NCBI RefSeq assembly: GCF_965227365.1
Contig: NZ_OZ245754.1
Location: forward strand, 2,170,001 to 2,234,000
DNA: 64,000 nucleotides
Reading direction: 5' to 3'
Origin: Hwanghaeella sp965227365
GTDB lineage: Bacteria > Pseudomonadota > Alphaproteobacteria > UBA8366 > Aestuariispiraceae
The position numbers and the translations under genes were made by a program. This document shows, in pieces, positions 44,101-52,175 of this stretch. Position 1 is the first letter of the stretch, and every line of letters starts with the position of its first letter. The notes beneath the pieces are model-generated. The model did not search any database. It saw only the letters and a program-made list of their open reading frames with translations, and was not told the DNA's origin.

Positions 44101-47100
44101 TGGTCTGGATATCGCGGCGGCTCTGACCGACGAGAGTGAGACTCTGTCCGACGTCACCATCTCCGGTCTGAACGGCGCGACCTTGTCCGCCGGTACACTG
44201 AACGAAGACGGTTCCGTCACGCTGACGGCGGGTCAGTTGGAAAATCTGACCATTACACCGCCGCTGAACTTCTCCGGTGACCTCACCCTCTCCATCTCGG
44301 TCACCTCGACCGATGGGGAGAGCACCAGCACCACCACCAAGGACCTGACCGTCTCGATCGCCGGCGTCGCGGATGCGCCGACACTGACGATCAGTGATGC
44401 GGACGGGCTTGAAGACAATGCGATTGGTCTGGATATCGCCGCCGCTCTGACGGATGAAAGCGAGACCCTGTCCGACGTCACCATCTCCGGCCTGAACGGT
44501 GCGACCCTGTCCGCCGGTACGGTGAATGAAGACGGCTCCGTCACGCTGACGGCGGGTCAGTTGGAAAATCTGACCATCACGCCGCCGCTGAACTTCTCCG
44601 GCGACCTCACCCTCTCCGTTTCGGTCACCTCGACCGACGGCGAAAGCACCAGCACAACGACGAAGGATCTAACGGTTTCTGTGGCTGGCGTTGCCGACGC
44701 CCCAACCCTGACCATCAGCGATGCCGATGGTCTCGAAGACAACGCGATCGGTCTGGATATCGCCGCCGCTCTGACGGATGAAAGCGAAACCCTGTCCGAC
44801 GTCACCATCTCCGGCCTGAACGGTGCGACCCTGTCCGCCGGTACGGTGAATGAAGACGGCTCCGTCACGCTGACGGCGGGTCAGTTGGAAAATCTGACCA
44901 TCACCCCGCCGCTGAACTTCTCCGGCGACCTCGCCCTATCCGTCTCGGTCACCTCGACCGATGGGGAGAGCGCCAGCACCACGACCAAGGACCTGACCGT
45001 CACGATCGCCGGCGTCGCGGATGCGCCTACCTTGACCGTCGAGAATGCAAGCGGGCTTTCGGGAACGGCCATCGCGCTCAATATCGCCAGCGCGTTGCAG
45101 GATCAGGACGGATCAGAAAGTCTATCCGTCACGATCGCCGGATTGCCTTCGGGCGCCAGTCTGGTTGATGGCGACGGCAATGCTGTCGGTAGTGATCAGG
45201 GCAATGGCGTTTTTGGTCTTTCCGCCAATCAGTTGAGCAGTTTGTTTGTGCTGACGCCGGAAGGTCTGGTCGATGATTTCACACTGACAGTTACGGCAAC
45301 GGCTACGGAATCCGACGGAGACAGTGAGAATACGATCAAGCAACTGACTGTAGACATTACCGGCGGTACGGCGGGCGAAGCCGTCCTGACCATAACCGAT
45401 GCAACCGGTCTTGAAGACAATGCAATCCCGCTCTCAATCGCCGTCGGCGAAATCGAAGCGGACGATACGGCTACAATCACCCTTTCCGGCATCCCCTCGG
45501 GCGCGGTCTTGAAGAACGGCGACGGTGTGGTGATTTCCGTAGAGGACGGAGAAGCGACGCTAAGTCCGGAAGACCTGGACGGTTTGACCATTACACCGCC
45601 CACGGATTCCGATGCCGATTTCAATCTAACGGTCACGGTCGTTACCGAAGACAATGCCTCCGGTGAGCAGGCCAGCGTCAGCGATACCATCGCCGTGACC
45701 GTCGGCGCCGTAGCAGACGCCCCGGATCTGGATGCGGACGACGTCGACGGTAGCGAAGATACCGCAATTGAGTTGGACCTGGCGGCGGCGCTCAGCGACG
45801 AAGACGGATCGGAGTCCCTGACCGACGTCGTCATCAGCGGTTTGCCGGCCGGCGCCACCTTGTCCGCGGGCGTCGTCCAAACCGACGGCAGCGTCAAACT
45901 TACGGCGGCCGAATTGGAAGGCCTGACCCTAACGCCCCCGCAGAACTTCTCCGGCGACATTGCCTTGACGATTAGCGCGACGTCCGAGGACGGGACGGAA
46001 GACAGCGCAGAGGCAACGAAGTCGTTCACGGTATCGGTAGCTGGCGTCGCCGACACCCCCACATTGGAACTGGGCGATACGACAGGCAATCTGGCGGCTC
46101 AGATCCCGGTGGACATTACGAGTTCCCTGACCGATCTGGACGGGTCCGAGGAATTGACGGTTACCGTCTCCGGTCTCAACGGTGCAATATTGAGCGCGGG
46201 GACATTGAATGAAGACGGCACGGTAACGCTGACTGCGGAAGAGCTCGACGGCCTGACGATCACCCCCGCGCCGAACACCCTGGGCGCCATCAATCTGACG
46301 GTGACGGCCACCGCCACGGAAGACAACGGCGACACGAGTTCGGTTACCGGAACGCTCAAGATATCGGTCGAGGACTCGTCGAACGTCGTGCTGGTGGCAG
46401 GTCAGGACCTGAACCTCGTCGCGCCTGTCGGCGAAACGCCCGGCGATACGCAGAAGCTGGTGATAGACGCCAGCTTTGGCGGCGCGACCACCGGTGATGA
46501 CTGGATCATTGCGCAAGACGAACTGGGCCGCGTGACAATCACCAATACCGTTTCAGGCCAGTTGGTTACCGCTGCGGGTTATGAGGAAATCGATATCGAT
46601 TTCGGACCGGGCGAAGACACGGTCGAATTGCGCGACCTGTCGAACACCGACCTTAGCAACAATACGCTCACCCTGAACATGGGCGATGGCGATGACACGG
46701 TCGTCGCAAGCGAGGTGGTCAACCGCGACCTGGAAATCTTCGGCGGTGACGGCAACGACAACCTTCAGGGAAGCAACGGTGCCGATCTGATCGACGGCGG
46801 CGCGGATGACGATGTCCTTGTCGGCGGCGGCGGCATCGACGATCTCGACGGCGGTGAAGGGTCCGACAATTACCTTTGGTCGGAAGGCGACGGCATCGAC
46901 GCTTACGGAGACAGCGGTACCGAGGGCACGGACACCATTGTCGCCCAAGCCGCGACCTTCGACGGTTTCGGCGACGGCTTCAACGCCGGGCACTCGGGTA
47001 TTGAAGCCATCGGACGCGACTCCGATGGTGACGGTGATGTCGATCCGGCCAGCCCGCTGTTGATTGCTCTCTCAGACAGCAGTGAGACCGTCGATTTCTC

Positions 47101-48376
47101 TGGCCTCGACTTCCTGAACAGTCAGACCACTATCGACCTGGGCGGCGGTGACGACACGGTCATCTCGGCGCTGGCGGACGGAGACGCCGTCACTTACTCC
47201 GGCGGAGAGGGTCAGGACACCCTGAACCTTCTGATGAGCGCGAGCAGCCTCAATCAGATGATTGCAAGCGGCCAACTCGGCTTGTTGCAGTCATATATTG
47301 CCTCCCCGGACAATGCCGTCCTTACCATGACGGCGCCGAACATCGTGGCGCAGGGATTTGAGGTCGTCCGTATCGGTATTCTAAACGAAAACGGAACCAT
47401 CGCGGACGTTACCGACTCCCTTGCGAATGCAATTGCCGACAATGAAGGCTTCGGGGAGTTCCTCGTCGGATCGAACGAACCTGATCTGGTCTTCGCGGGC
47501 GGCGGGAACGATATCGTTCGTACCTTCGCAGGCGATGACATTGTATTCGCAGGCGAAGGCGAAGATTTCGTGAATAGCGGCAGCGGCGACGATTTCGTCG
47601 ACGGTGGCAGCGGAAACGACATCATCGACGGCGGCCAGGGCAACGACCGGTTACTGGGCGGCGATGGCGCCGACCTCGTATCCGGCGGTCAGGGCGACGA
47701 TGTGATTTCCGGCGGTGACGGGAACGACTTCCTCGCCGGCTTCTCGGGTAATGATTTCATCGAGGGCGATGCCGGGGACGATTTCATCTCGGGCGGTTCC
47801 GGCGACGATACTTTGCTCGGGGGTGACGGAAACGACCGTCTGGTCGGTGGCAGCGGCAATGACCTGCTTGTCGGCGGCGACGACATCGACATCCTGGAAG
47901 GTGAAGCCGGGGACGACGTCCTGATCAGTGACGGGTTCGAAGACCAGCTATTGGGCGGAAGCGGTAACGATGTGCTGATTTCGACCATGGACGATCTGCC
48001 GACAAGCCCGGTTCCCAGCGGGGCTCAGGGCCAGTTCTCAGGCATCCGGGACGGCGGCACCGGCGAAGACACATTCAGGTTGGATTCCAGTGATGTGGGA
48101 CCGCATTCGCTTTCCGGCGATGAATTGTCCCATATCCGCAATATCGAAACCCTGGATTTGTCCGGTGTCGATGAGTTGCAACTGTCCCTGCGGGTCGAAG
48201 ACGTCGTCACCATGACCGACGAGGACAATGACCTGACGATCCTGCTCGGTGAGAACGTCACCAGCGTTCAAATCGACGATGAGACGATCCAACTGGAAAA
48301 CGGCCAGGCGGTCTTCCAGCAGGACGGGGTACAGGTCATCCTGCAGCAACAGCAGCCGGCACCGGAAGCCTCCTAA
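38138..48376 (+). CDS. Giant secreted RTX/cadherin-like adhesin with FecR-like N-terminus (3412 aa)
   Basis: 3412 aa. Order: N-terminal ~115 residues with no signal peptide; FecR-like beta domain (IKGVITVIRADGTQVTL ... VNTPVATIGIRGTKFG, about 118-270); acidic/Gly linker; RTX block 1 (about 505-648, GGSGNDTIQGGAGNDSISGG); a long run of ~108-residue Ig/cadherin-like units (about 745-2750), of which residues 1432-2295 are eight near-identical copies; RTX block 2 (about 2868-2915); RTX block 3 (about 3120-3285, many GGxGNDxxxGG); and a C-terminal beta segment ending in Gln/Pro-rich tail. RTX implies calcium binding outside the cell and type I export. The C-terminus is not the serralysin-like type of the two neighbouring adhesins, so its exporter is uncertain. 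Confidence 0.9.
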   Translation: MATNQNNGQDAGPNTGQSVTDATPDYVFDGTSAAIVVPVGDALLNAEYSRSGPDLYLETPDGQLILVTNYFAQDIPPDLFTLAGSRITADVAAKLAGPRAPGQVAQNGDLSTLEEPIGTVDTIKGVITVIRADGTQVTLTEGDTLYQGDTLVSGADSAIGIIFADKSTMSMASNARIILDELIYDPQDMAANSQVFNVIQGAFMFTSGAIGKSDPEDVSVNTPVATIGIRGTKFGVIVDALDGATNVTIFEGAVFVQNGAGNVLLTGIGETTLIPSYTLPPSDPRMLGLDEIQRIYGDAIGFHPVRQEIPDDHAELDDDDLQDIADDLIDIETAAGGEQQPGEGASDEFGEIGAAGIGQSGLGGTPLGSGGDGSGEEGIPGAGSGGDGTGDDVEDIVTPGVDGPSTVEINPGVGVFDPESGVTHFTPSTPLTSGTDFSVSAPSGPGVQQLHLNAEQLGGPGGSAGLTLQSGSAPDDVEAGNNSVSLSSTDGMDLSIHGFEELALTLGGGDDSIDIQDLGGTSIISDTVTIDAGDGNDVVLTSDGTTSTSLVIDGGAGNDFLNGGELDDEISGGSGNDTIQGGAGNDSISGGTGDDIIIGATGDDFLEGNEDNDIIVGSGGDDTLLGGSGDDTLEGGSGSDVVDGGTGDDRAIFIVGQAQTEGVNDAYDGGADTDTIVINYDAQVLENPTFRQAILDIHAMLGNAASGSPEEFDTAPFQALGLDIQGFEAVELDGPAFAIPIEATPAGEEDGAILLNLAVVDVLSSKTVSVTIGNLNGATPSAGTDNGDGTFTLTAAQLDGLTITPAADSSEDLELSITVTTVDEFGNTESIGETLDVSIAAVADAPNVTAESVSGQEDTAIALNITATVADEDGSEAIAPISASPSGGQGDGGFFVSLAVQSNDSPITITGFEPGTVFSAGNLVDDVLHLTAEDLSGLTLTPPANFSGDMNLTISVTATDTDPDTGETSTATTEQQFTVAVAGVADAPVLTISDADGLEDNAIGLDIAAALTDDSETLSDVTISGLNGATLSAGTLNEDGSVTLTAAQLENLTITPPLNFSGDLTLSVSVTSTDGESTSTTTKDLTVSVTGVADEPTLSVGDVSGTEDTPIALNIDAALSDTDGSEELTVTISGVPDGATLSAGTSQGDGVFTLTASELEGLTITPALDSVEDFVLSVSATATEDDGDTETTSSFDIAVAVTGTPREAVLLVSEAAGLEDAVSIPLSISVADVEANDTIASIVISGLPEGASLSAGEENEDGSYTLVLGDLDGLTLTPPANSNVDFDLTVAVTTQDVESGETETVTDTLAVSLTGVADAASLTVSVANGSEDLAIPLSISASLTDNDGSEEITEIRLSNIPEGATLSAGTVDEETGDVILTAAELSGLTITPPTNFSGQLSLTVNVTTTEDDGDTETVSKDLTVSVAGFADAPVLTISDADGLEDNAIGLDIAAALTDESETLSDVTISGLNGATLSAGTVNEDGSVTLTAGQLENLTITPPLNFSGDLTLSVSVTSTDGESTSTTTKDLTVSIAGVADAPTLTISDADGLEDNAIGLDIVAALTDESETLSDVTISGLNGATLSAGTVNEDGSVTLTAGQLENLTITPPLNFSGDLTLSVSVTSTDGESTNTTTKDLTVSVAGVADAPTLTISDADGLEDNAVGLDIAAALTDESETLSGVTISGLNGATLSAGTLNEDGSVTLTAGQLENLTITPPLNFSGDLTLSVSVTSTDGESTSTTTKDLTVSIAGVADAPTLTISDADGLEDNAIGLDIAAALTDESETLSDVTISGLNGAVLSAGTVNEDGSVTLTAGQLENLTITPPLNFSGDLTLSVSVTSTDGESTSTTTKDLTVSVAGVADVPTLTISDADGLEDNAIGLDIAAALTDESETLSGVTISGLNGATLSAGTVNEDGSVTLTAGQLENLTITPPLNFSGDLTLSVSVTSTDGESTSTTTKDLTVSIAGVADAPTLTITDADGLEDNAIGLDIAAALTDESETLSDVTISGLNGATLSAGTLNEDGSVTLTAGQLENLTITPPLNFSGDLTLSISVTSTDGESTSTTTKDLTVSIAGVADAPTLTISDADGLEDNAIGLDIAAALTDESETLSDVTISGLNGATLSAGTVNEDGSVTLTAGQLENLTITPPLNFSGDLTLSVSVTSTDGESTSTTTKDLTVSVAGVADAPTLTISDADGLEDNAIGLDIAAALTDESETLSDVTISGLNGATLSAGTVNEDGSVTLTAGQLENLTITPPLNFSGDLALSVSVTSTDGESASTTTKDLTVTIAGVADAPTLTVENASGLSGTAIALNIASALQDQDGSESLSVTIAGLPSGASLVDGDGNAVGSDQGNGVFGLSANQLSSLFVLTPEGLVDDFTLTVTATATESDGDSENTIKQLTVDITGGTAGEAVLTITDATGLEDNAIPLSIAVGEIEADDTATITLSGIPSGAVLKNGDGVVISVEDGEATLSPEDLDGLTITPPTDSDADFNLTVTVVTEDNASGEQASVSDTIAVTVGAVADAPDLDADDVDGSEDTAIELDLAAALSDEDGSESLTDVVISGLPAGATLSAGVVQTDGSVKLTAAELEGLTLTPPQNFSGDIALTISATSEDGTEDSAEATKSFTVSVAGVADTPTLELGDTTGNLAAQIPVDITSSLTDLDGSEELTVTVSGLNGAILSAGTLNEDGTVTLTAEELDGLTITPAPNTLGAINLTVTATATEDNGDTSSVTGTLKISVEDSSNVVLVAGQDLNLVAPVGETPGDTQKLVIDASFGGATTGDDWIIAQDELGRVTITNTVSGQLVTAAGYEEIDIDFGPGEDTVELRDLSNTDLSNNTLTLNMGDGDDTVVASEVVNRDLEIFGGDGNDNLQGSNGADLIDGGADDDVLVGGGGIDDLDGGEGSDNYLWSEGDGIDAYGDSGTEGTDTIVAQAATFDGFGDGFNAGHSGIEAIGRDSDGDGDVDPASPLLIALSDSSETVDFSGLDFLNSQTTIDLGGGDDTVISALADGDAVTYSGGEGQDTLNLLMSASSLNQMIASGQLGLLQSYIASPDNAVLTMTAPNIVAQGFEVVRIGILNENGTIADVTDSLANAIADNEGFGEFLVGSNEPDLVFAGGGNDIVRTFAGDDIVFAGEGEDFVNSGSGDDFVDGGSGNDIIDGGQGNDRLLGGDGADLVSGGQGDDVISGGDGNDFLAGFSGNDFIEGDAGDDFISGGSGDDTLLGGDGNDRLVGGSGNDLLVGGDDIDILEGEAGDDVLISDGFEDQLLGGSGNDVLISTMDDLPTSPVPSGAQGQFSGIRDGGTGEDTFRLDSSDVGPHSLSGDELSHIRNIETLDLSGVDELQLSLRVEDVVTMTDEDNDLTILLGENVTSVQIDDETIQLENGQAVFQQDGVQVILQQQQPAPEAS
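41096..41419 (+). repeat. Orphan copy of the 324-bp adhesin repeat
   Basis: A 108-codon unit almost identical to the tandem copies (APVLTISDADGLEDNAIGLD...) but separated from the array by three diverged units. Differences from the array copies include TDDSET for TDESET and TAAQLEN for TAGQLEN. Confidence 0.9.
42431..45022 (+). repeat. Eight tandem 324-bp repeats in the giant adhesin gene
   Basis: Exactly eight in-frame units of 324 bp (2592 bp), starting at 42431, 42755, 43079, 43403, 43727, 44051, 44375 and 44699. Each encodes a 108-residue unit beginning APTLTISDADGLEDNAIGLD with only scattered substitutions (IVAAL in copy 2, SGV in 3 and 5, GAVLS in 4, VPTL in 5, TITD in 6, DLALS and ESASTT in 8). 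Junction DNA occurs in two versions that mostly alternate. High identity points to recent amplification or gene conversion. Confidence 0.95.
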
Positions 48377-48416
48377 CCGGCGGCTCCGTACCACTCGCTT
48401 GACGACCCGGCGGGGA

Positions 48417-48436
48417 CCGGCAACCCTGGTTGCCGG
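48417..48436 (+). terminator. Hairpin after the giant adhesin gene
   Basis: A perfect 8-bp stem CCGGCAAC / GTTGCCGG with loop CCTG, 41 bases after the adhesin stop. No T-run follows (AAACGCCC), so it may protect the mRNA end or act with Rho. Confidence 0.45.
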
Positions 48437-48468
48437 AAACGCCCTATCCGTGTCACGAGTTCCCCAAC

Positions 48469-49920
48469 ATGAATGAGACCTCCCCTGCCGCAGCCGCCCG
48501 TTCAGGATTGCAGGCTCTTGAAAGCAGAGTGCGACAGGATCTCGAAACCCTGTCCTTTCCCTTCAAACCGTGGATGCCCGTCCCAGAGGTAAAATCCGAA
48601 CGGAAAAAGTACGATGTCGTCGTTGTCGGCGGCGGTCAGGCAGGCATCTCGATCGCCATCGGTCTGATGCGGGACCATGTGAACAATATCCTGGTCATCG
48701 ACAAGGCACCGAAGGGCAAGGAAGGCCCATGGTCCACCTTTGCCCGTATGTTGACGTTGCGTTCGCCAAAATACCTCACCGGGCCCGACTGGGGCATCCC
48801 TTCCCTCACCTTTCGGGCTTGGTTCGTTGCCCAATGGGGCCCCGATGCGTGGGAACGGCTGGACAAGATACCGAATGCGCAATGGCAGGATTACATGATC
48901 TGGCTGCGCGAGGTGACAAAAGTCCCGATCCGAAACAATAGCACCCTCACCGGGTTCGACTGGAACGGTAAAGGTTTCACGATCTCCCTCGACGAGCCGG
49001 AGGGACAGCGGAACATCGAAGCACGAAAGATCGTTTTCTGCACCGGCATCGAGGGTGGCGGCGATTGGCATATACCAAGGGCCGTGCAATCGAATCTGCC
49101 AAAGGAAATGTACGCTCATGCCTCGGATCCGGACATAGACTTTTCCTCTCTATCTGGAAAACGTGTAGCCGTTCTCGGCGCGGGCGCATCGGCATTCGAC
49201 CAGGCGGCGACGGCGCTGGAAGCCGGGGCGGCATCCGTGCACCTGTTCACCCGGCGTGAGCAGTTACATCGCGTCCAGGCATACAAACACCTGGAACAGG
49301 CCGGGTTCCTGCGAAGTTTCCCCCGGTTACCTGACGAGTGGCGCTGGCGGTTCATGGACTATCTTCTGACGCTGCGCGAACCGCCGCCAAAGGAAACCGT
49401 GGCTCGCGTGACGAAGCATCCAAACTTTACCCTTGTGACCGGTGCGGATACCGACGGCCTATCCCATCGCGGCGGCGCAATCGAAATGGACACGCCCAAG
49501 GGATCTTTTGCGGCTGATTTCCTGATATGCGGCACCGGTTTCATCGTCGATCTGGCCCTGCGCGCCGAATTCGCGCAAATCCATCAGGACATCGCCTGCT
49601 GGGCCGACCGTTACCTGCCGCCCGTCGGCGAAGAGAACGAGGCCTTGAGCCGTTACCCCTATCTGGGACCCGGTTTCGAGTTTCTCGAAAAATCACCCGG
49701 CGAGGCCCCCTATCTCAGACACCTCCACCTTTTCACATTCGGCTCCACCCTTTCGCAGGGCTTCAGCGGCGGCGGGATGAACGGGTTGAAATACGCCTTG
49801 CCTCGATTGTTGGACGGTATCGTGGGCGGTCTTTATTCGGACGATGCAGAACATCATCTGGCGGCATTAAAGGCTTATGACACTCCTGAATTCGAACTGG
49901 ACGACATCAATACCGTCTGA
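48469..49920 (+). CDS. Flavin-containing monooxygenase-like NAD(P)/FAD oxidoreductase
   Basis: About 483 aa. FAD-binding VVVVGGGQAGISIAIGLMRD (near residue 50) and the second Rossmann motif VAVLGAGASAFDQAATALEAGAASVHLFTRR (near 225) are intact. CGTGF in FLICGTGFIVDLAL is the usual ATG-like motif of this group. Family members are class B flavin monooxygenases or related NAD(P)-dependent oxidoreductases; the substrate is unknown. No signal peptide. An upstream TTG start would lie inside the adhesin 3' hairpin, so the ATG at 48469 is preferred although its ribosome site is weak. It converges on the esterase gene. Confidence 0.82.
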   Translation: MNETSPAAAARSGLQALESRVRQDLETLSFPFKPWMPVPEVKSERKKYDVVVVGGGQAGISIAIGLMRDHVNNILVIDKAPKGKEGPWSTFARMLTLRSPKYLTGPDWGIPSLTFRAWFVAQWGPDAWERLDKIPNAQWQDYMIWLREVTKVPIRNNSTLTGFDWNGKGFTISLDEPEGQRNIEARKIVFCTGIEGGGDWHIPRAVQSNLPKEMYAHASDPDIDFSSLSGKRVAVLGAGASAFDQAATALEAGAASVHLFTRREQLHRVQAYKHLEQAGFLRSFPRLPDEWRWRFMDYLLTLREPPPKETVARVTKHPNFTLVTGADTDGLSHRGGAIEMDTPKGSFAADFLICGTGFIVDLALRAEFAQIHQDIACWADRYLPPVGEENEALSRYPYLGPGFEFLEKSPGEAPYLRHLHLFTFGSTLSQGFSGGGMNGLKYALPRLLDGIVGGLYSDDAEHHLAALKAYDTPEFELDDINTV

Positions 49921-49939
49921 TCGAAAAGAGCCGAGGTCA

Positions 49940-50830
49940 TCAATTCGCAGCAAAGGCCCGGTCGATGAAACGAAGCCCCCGCTCCAACTCCCGGCGCCAC
50001 ACGGCCCAGGAATGATTTCCGTCGGTGACGCGCAATTCTACAGGAACGCCGAGTTCCCGAAGGCGCAGGAAGGTCAGGAAAGCCCCTTCATAAAGGGAAA
50101 AATAGTCGTCATCTCCGACGGTCAGCAGGAACTCAGGCCTTGTCTTCGCCTTGGACAGATTGGGCAGAAAGGCGAAAACGTTCTCCCGATTGAAGGCCGA
50201 CGGCTGGAAAGGACTACCGAATGCACCGCGAAAAAGCTTGATTTGCGTTTCTGATACCGGATTGCCGGGCAGATGGTTCTCGACGATCGCGCCGCTGAAA
50301 CTGACCGCGGCTGCAAAGCGTTCCGGATACTTCGCAGCCAGCCTTATCGCCCCGAAACCGCCCATGGACAGGCCCGCAATAGCGCGTGAACTGGGGCGCG
50401 CGTCCACCCGGTAGGTGGCTTCGACATGTTCCGTCAGGTCTTCCAGGATCGCCGTTTCGAATGCCCCCGGTCCGCCATGGGCGGCCGTGTCCACGTACCA
50501 ACTGTCTTCCCCATCGGGCATGACAAGGATCATCGGTCGAATTTCTTGAGCCGAAATAAGCCGGTCCGCGGTCTGTCCGGCACCGCCGGCATTCGGCCAG
50601 TCCCTCTCACTGCCGCCCAACCCATGAAGAAGATACACGACAGGAAGCAGCTCACCCTCACCGTATCCGTCGGGCAGATAGATCGAATAGGCCATCTTGC
50701 GCCCAAGGGCAGGACTGTCGAACGAGCGGGAGAGGTGATGCGATGAACCGGCCAATCCCGATTGCGGCAACAGCAGAACAAGGACCATAAATACGATGAC
50801 GCCGGTCAGTACGGCTGCTCGGGAGGCCAT
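49940..50830 (-). CDS. Exported alpha/beta-hydrolase (putative esterase, EstA/S-formylglutathione-like)
   Basis: 296 aa from the ATG at 50830. An N-terminal hydrophobic segment (AAVLTGVIVFMVLVLLLPQSGLAG) looks like a signal peptide or anchor. The esterase fold follows: LLPVVYLLHGLGGSERDW (oxyanion region), the nucleophile elbow AGLSMGGFGA (Ser), DDDYF near the acid and DGNHSWAVW with the catalytic His. Family relatives include tributyrin esterase, antigen 85 and S-formylglutathione hydrolase. It starts 16 bases after opgC on the same strand, so it may act on acyl-decorated periplasmic glucans; that is inference. Frames upstream of 50830 run through opgC and are not coding. Confidence 0.85.
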   Translation of the reverse strand: MASRAAVLTGVIVFMVLVLLLPQSGLAGSSHHLSRSFDSPALGRKMAYSIYLPDGYGEGELLPVVYLLHGLGGSERDWPNAGGAGQTADRLISAQEIRPMILVMPDGEDSWYVDTAAHGGPGAFETAILEDLTEHVEATYRVDARPSSRAIAGLSMGGFGAIRLAAKYPERFAAAVSFSGAIVENHLPGNPVSETQIKLFRGAFGSPFQPSAFNRENVFAFLPNLSKAKTRPEFLLTVGDDDYFSLYEGAFLTFLRLRELGVPVELRVTDGNHSWAVWRRELERGLRFIDRAFAAN

Positions 50831-50846
50831 CCGGGACCCCAACCGG

Positions 50847-52175
50847 CTATTCCGCCGGCATCGGCCGGGCGGACGGGCTAAAATCGGCCGCCGCCTTGCC
50901 CTCGTCCTTTCGGTCAATGCCTTCCATGTCCACCGGCTTGCCAGTGGCAAGCGCGTGCGTCTGAGCGGAATTGGCATGAATGTCCACATGCCGCCAGGGC
51001 TGTGTCTTGTACCAACCGATGAAGTAGGCAACGCCGACAAGTGTTCCCATGCCTCCCAAATTGACCAGGGTCAGTTGCCAGGCATCCCGGCCAATGACGT
51101 CGAGAATCATTCCGGCGATCCGGCTGATGAACATGGACACAACGAAGGTTACCAAGGCCTGCTGTCCGACCTTCCGGATCGGGTTGAAGATCGGCGCATA
51201 GAGAATACCCTCGCGCCCCTTCAAGATTGCGACCGCCAGATAGGCCAGCGCCATGAAGTGAAGAAAACGACCAAAGCCGAAATCCGTTTTGCCCAAGAGA
51301 CCGAGGTCGACCCCGATAAAGGCGCCGGTGTTCGATAGAACGTCGTACAGCACCATCACTTCCGGGAAAGCTTTCCACACGGCCCGGTTCCACACCAGAA
51401 AACCGAGCACGACGATCACAACGGCGGCGGTCACCCAGGCTTTCGTCACGGGGGGCGGTGTAATCCACTTTCGGCTCAAGGCAAACCCGGTGAAGAACAG
51501 AAGCTGCCATCCCAAGGGATTGAAAAACCACACCAACTCGTCGTTAAAGGGAGCCGCCGGAAAATCCCACTGCTGGTTGAACTGCAGGACGTAGAGCCCG
51601 AGCACCAGACCGATTGCCAAGGCCGTATGGATCCTCTGTGCCAGGACGACCAACGGCATCATCAGCAGAACGCCGATATACATCGGCATGATGTCGAAGT
51701 AGTTGGGCACGTAGGACAAGGTGAACAGCCCGATCAATTGCTGGCCGGGATTCTCGAAGAAGGGGTTCAACGCCAATCCGCTGACGTAATCCTGGTCTGG
51801 GAAAGCCTCCGTCGCTGCATAAACGGCGAGCGCGATCGACAGAAACATCATGATATGGGCGATATAGAGGGTGAAAACCCTGTACACGACCCGTGCCGTC
51901 CCCAACCAGAATCCGGCACGGATGAATGTCCCGCCAAAAGCGATGGCAGCGGCAAAGCCCGAGCAGAACACGAACATTTCCGTTGCGTCGCTCGGCCCGA
52001 AACGGGCGGGAATGAAGTTTGCCCAATGGTTCCAGGGCACATGCGCCACAAAGATGATCAGCATCGCGATGCCGCGGAAAAAATCGAGGCGCGGATCGCG
52101 GATACGGCGAACTGGCTGCTTGGCCGCGTCGGCGTGCCGGTCGCCCGACGAATGATGTTCGCCGCTTTTAATCAA
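50847..52175 (-). CDS. opgC: OpgC-family membrane acyltransferase (glucan succinylation)
   Basis: 442 aa with about ten membrane helices. The N-terminal signature RDPRLDFFRGIAMLIIFVAHVPWNHWANFIPARFGPSDATEMFVFCSGF matches OpgC proteins, which transfer succinyl groups to osmoregulated periplasmic glucans. The C-terminal ~40 residues are hydrophilic and cytoplasmic. The start is TTG at 52175 with AAGG eight bases before; no ATG is available before the conserved region. Divergent from opgG with a 341-base gap and followed by the esterase gene. Confidence 0.9.
   Translation of the reverse strand: MIKSGEHHSSGDRHADAAKQPVRRIRDPRLDFFRGIAMLIIFVAHVPWNHWANFIPARFGPSDATEMFVFCSGFAAAIAFGGTFIRAGFWLGTARVVYRVFTLYIAHIMMFLSIALAVYAATEAFPDQDYVSGLALNPFFENPGQQLIGLFTLSYVPNYFDIMPMYIGVLLMMPLVVLAQRIHTALAIGLVLGLYVLQFNQQWDFPAAPFNDELVWFFNPLGWQLLFFTGFALSRKWITPPPVTKAWVTAAVVIVVLGFLVWNRAVWKAFPEVMVLYDVLSNTGAFIGVDLGLLGKTDFGFGRFLHFMALAYLAVAILKGREGILYAPIFNPIRKVGQQALVTFVVSMFISRIAGMILDVIGRDAWQLTLVNLGGMGTLVGVAYFIGWYKTQPWRHVDIHANSAQTHALATGKPVDMEGIDRKDEGKAAADFSPSARPMPAE

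Noticed and set aside
42431..45022. Regular repeats that could be taken for a CRISPR array
   Set aside because: Units are 324 bp, contiguous, in frame and coding; there are no short repeats with unique spacers and no cas genes.
40837..45081. Series of minus-strand frames of 103 codons spaced 324 bp, plus longer ones
   Set aside because: They mirror the tandem repeat of the giant adhesin on the opposite strand; Ser/Pro/Val-rich translation without ribosome sites.
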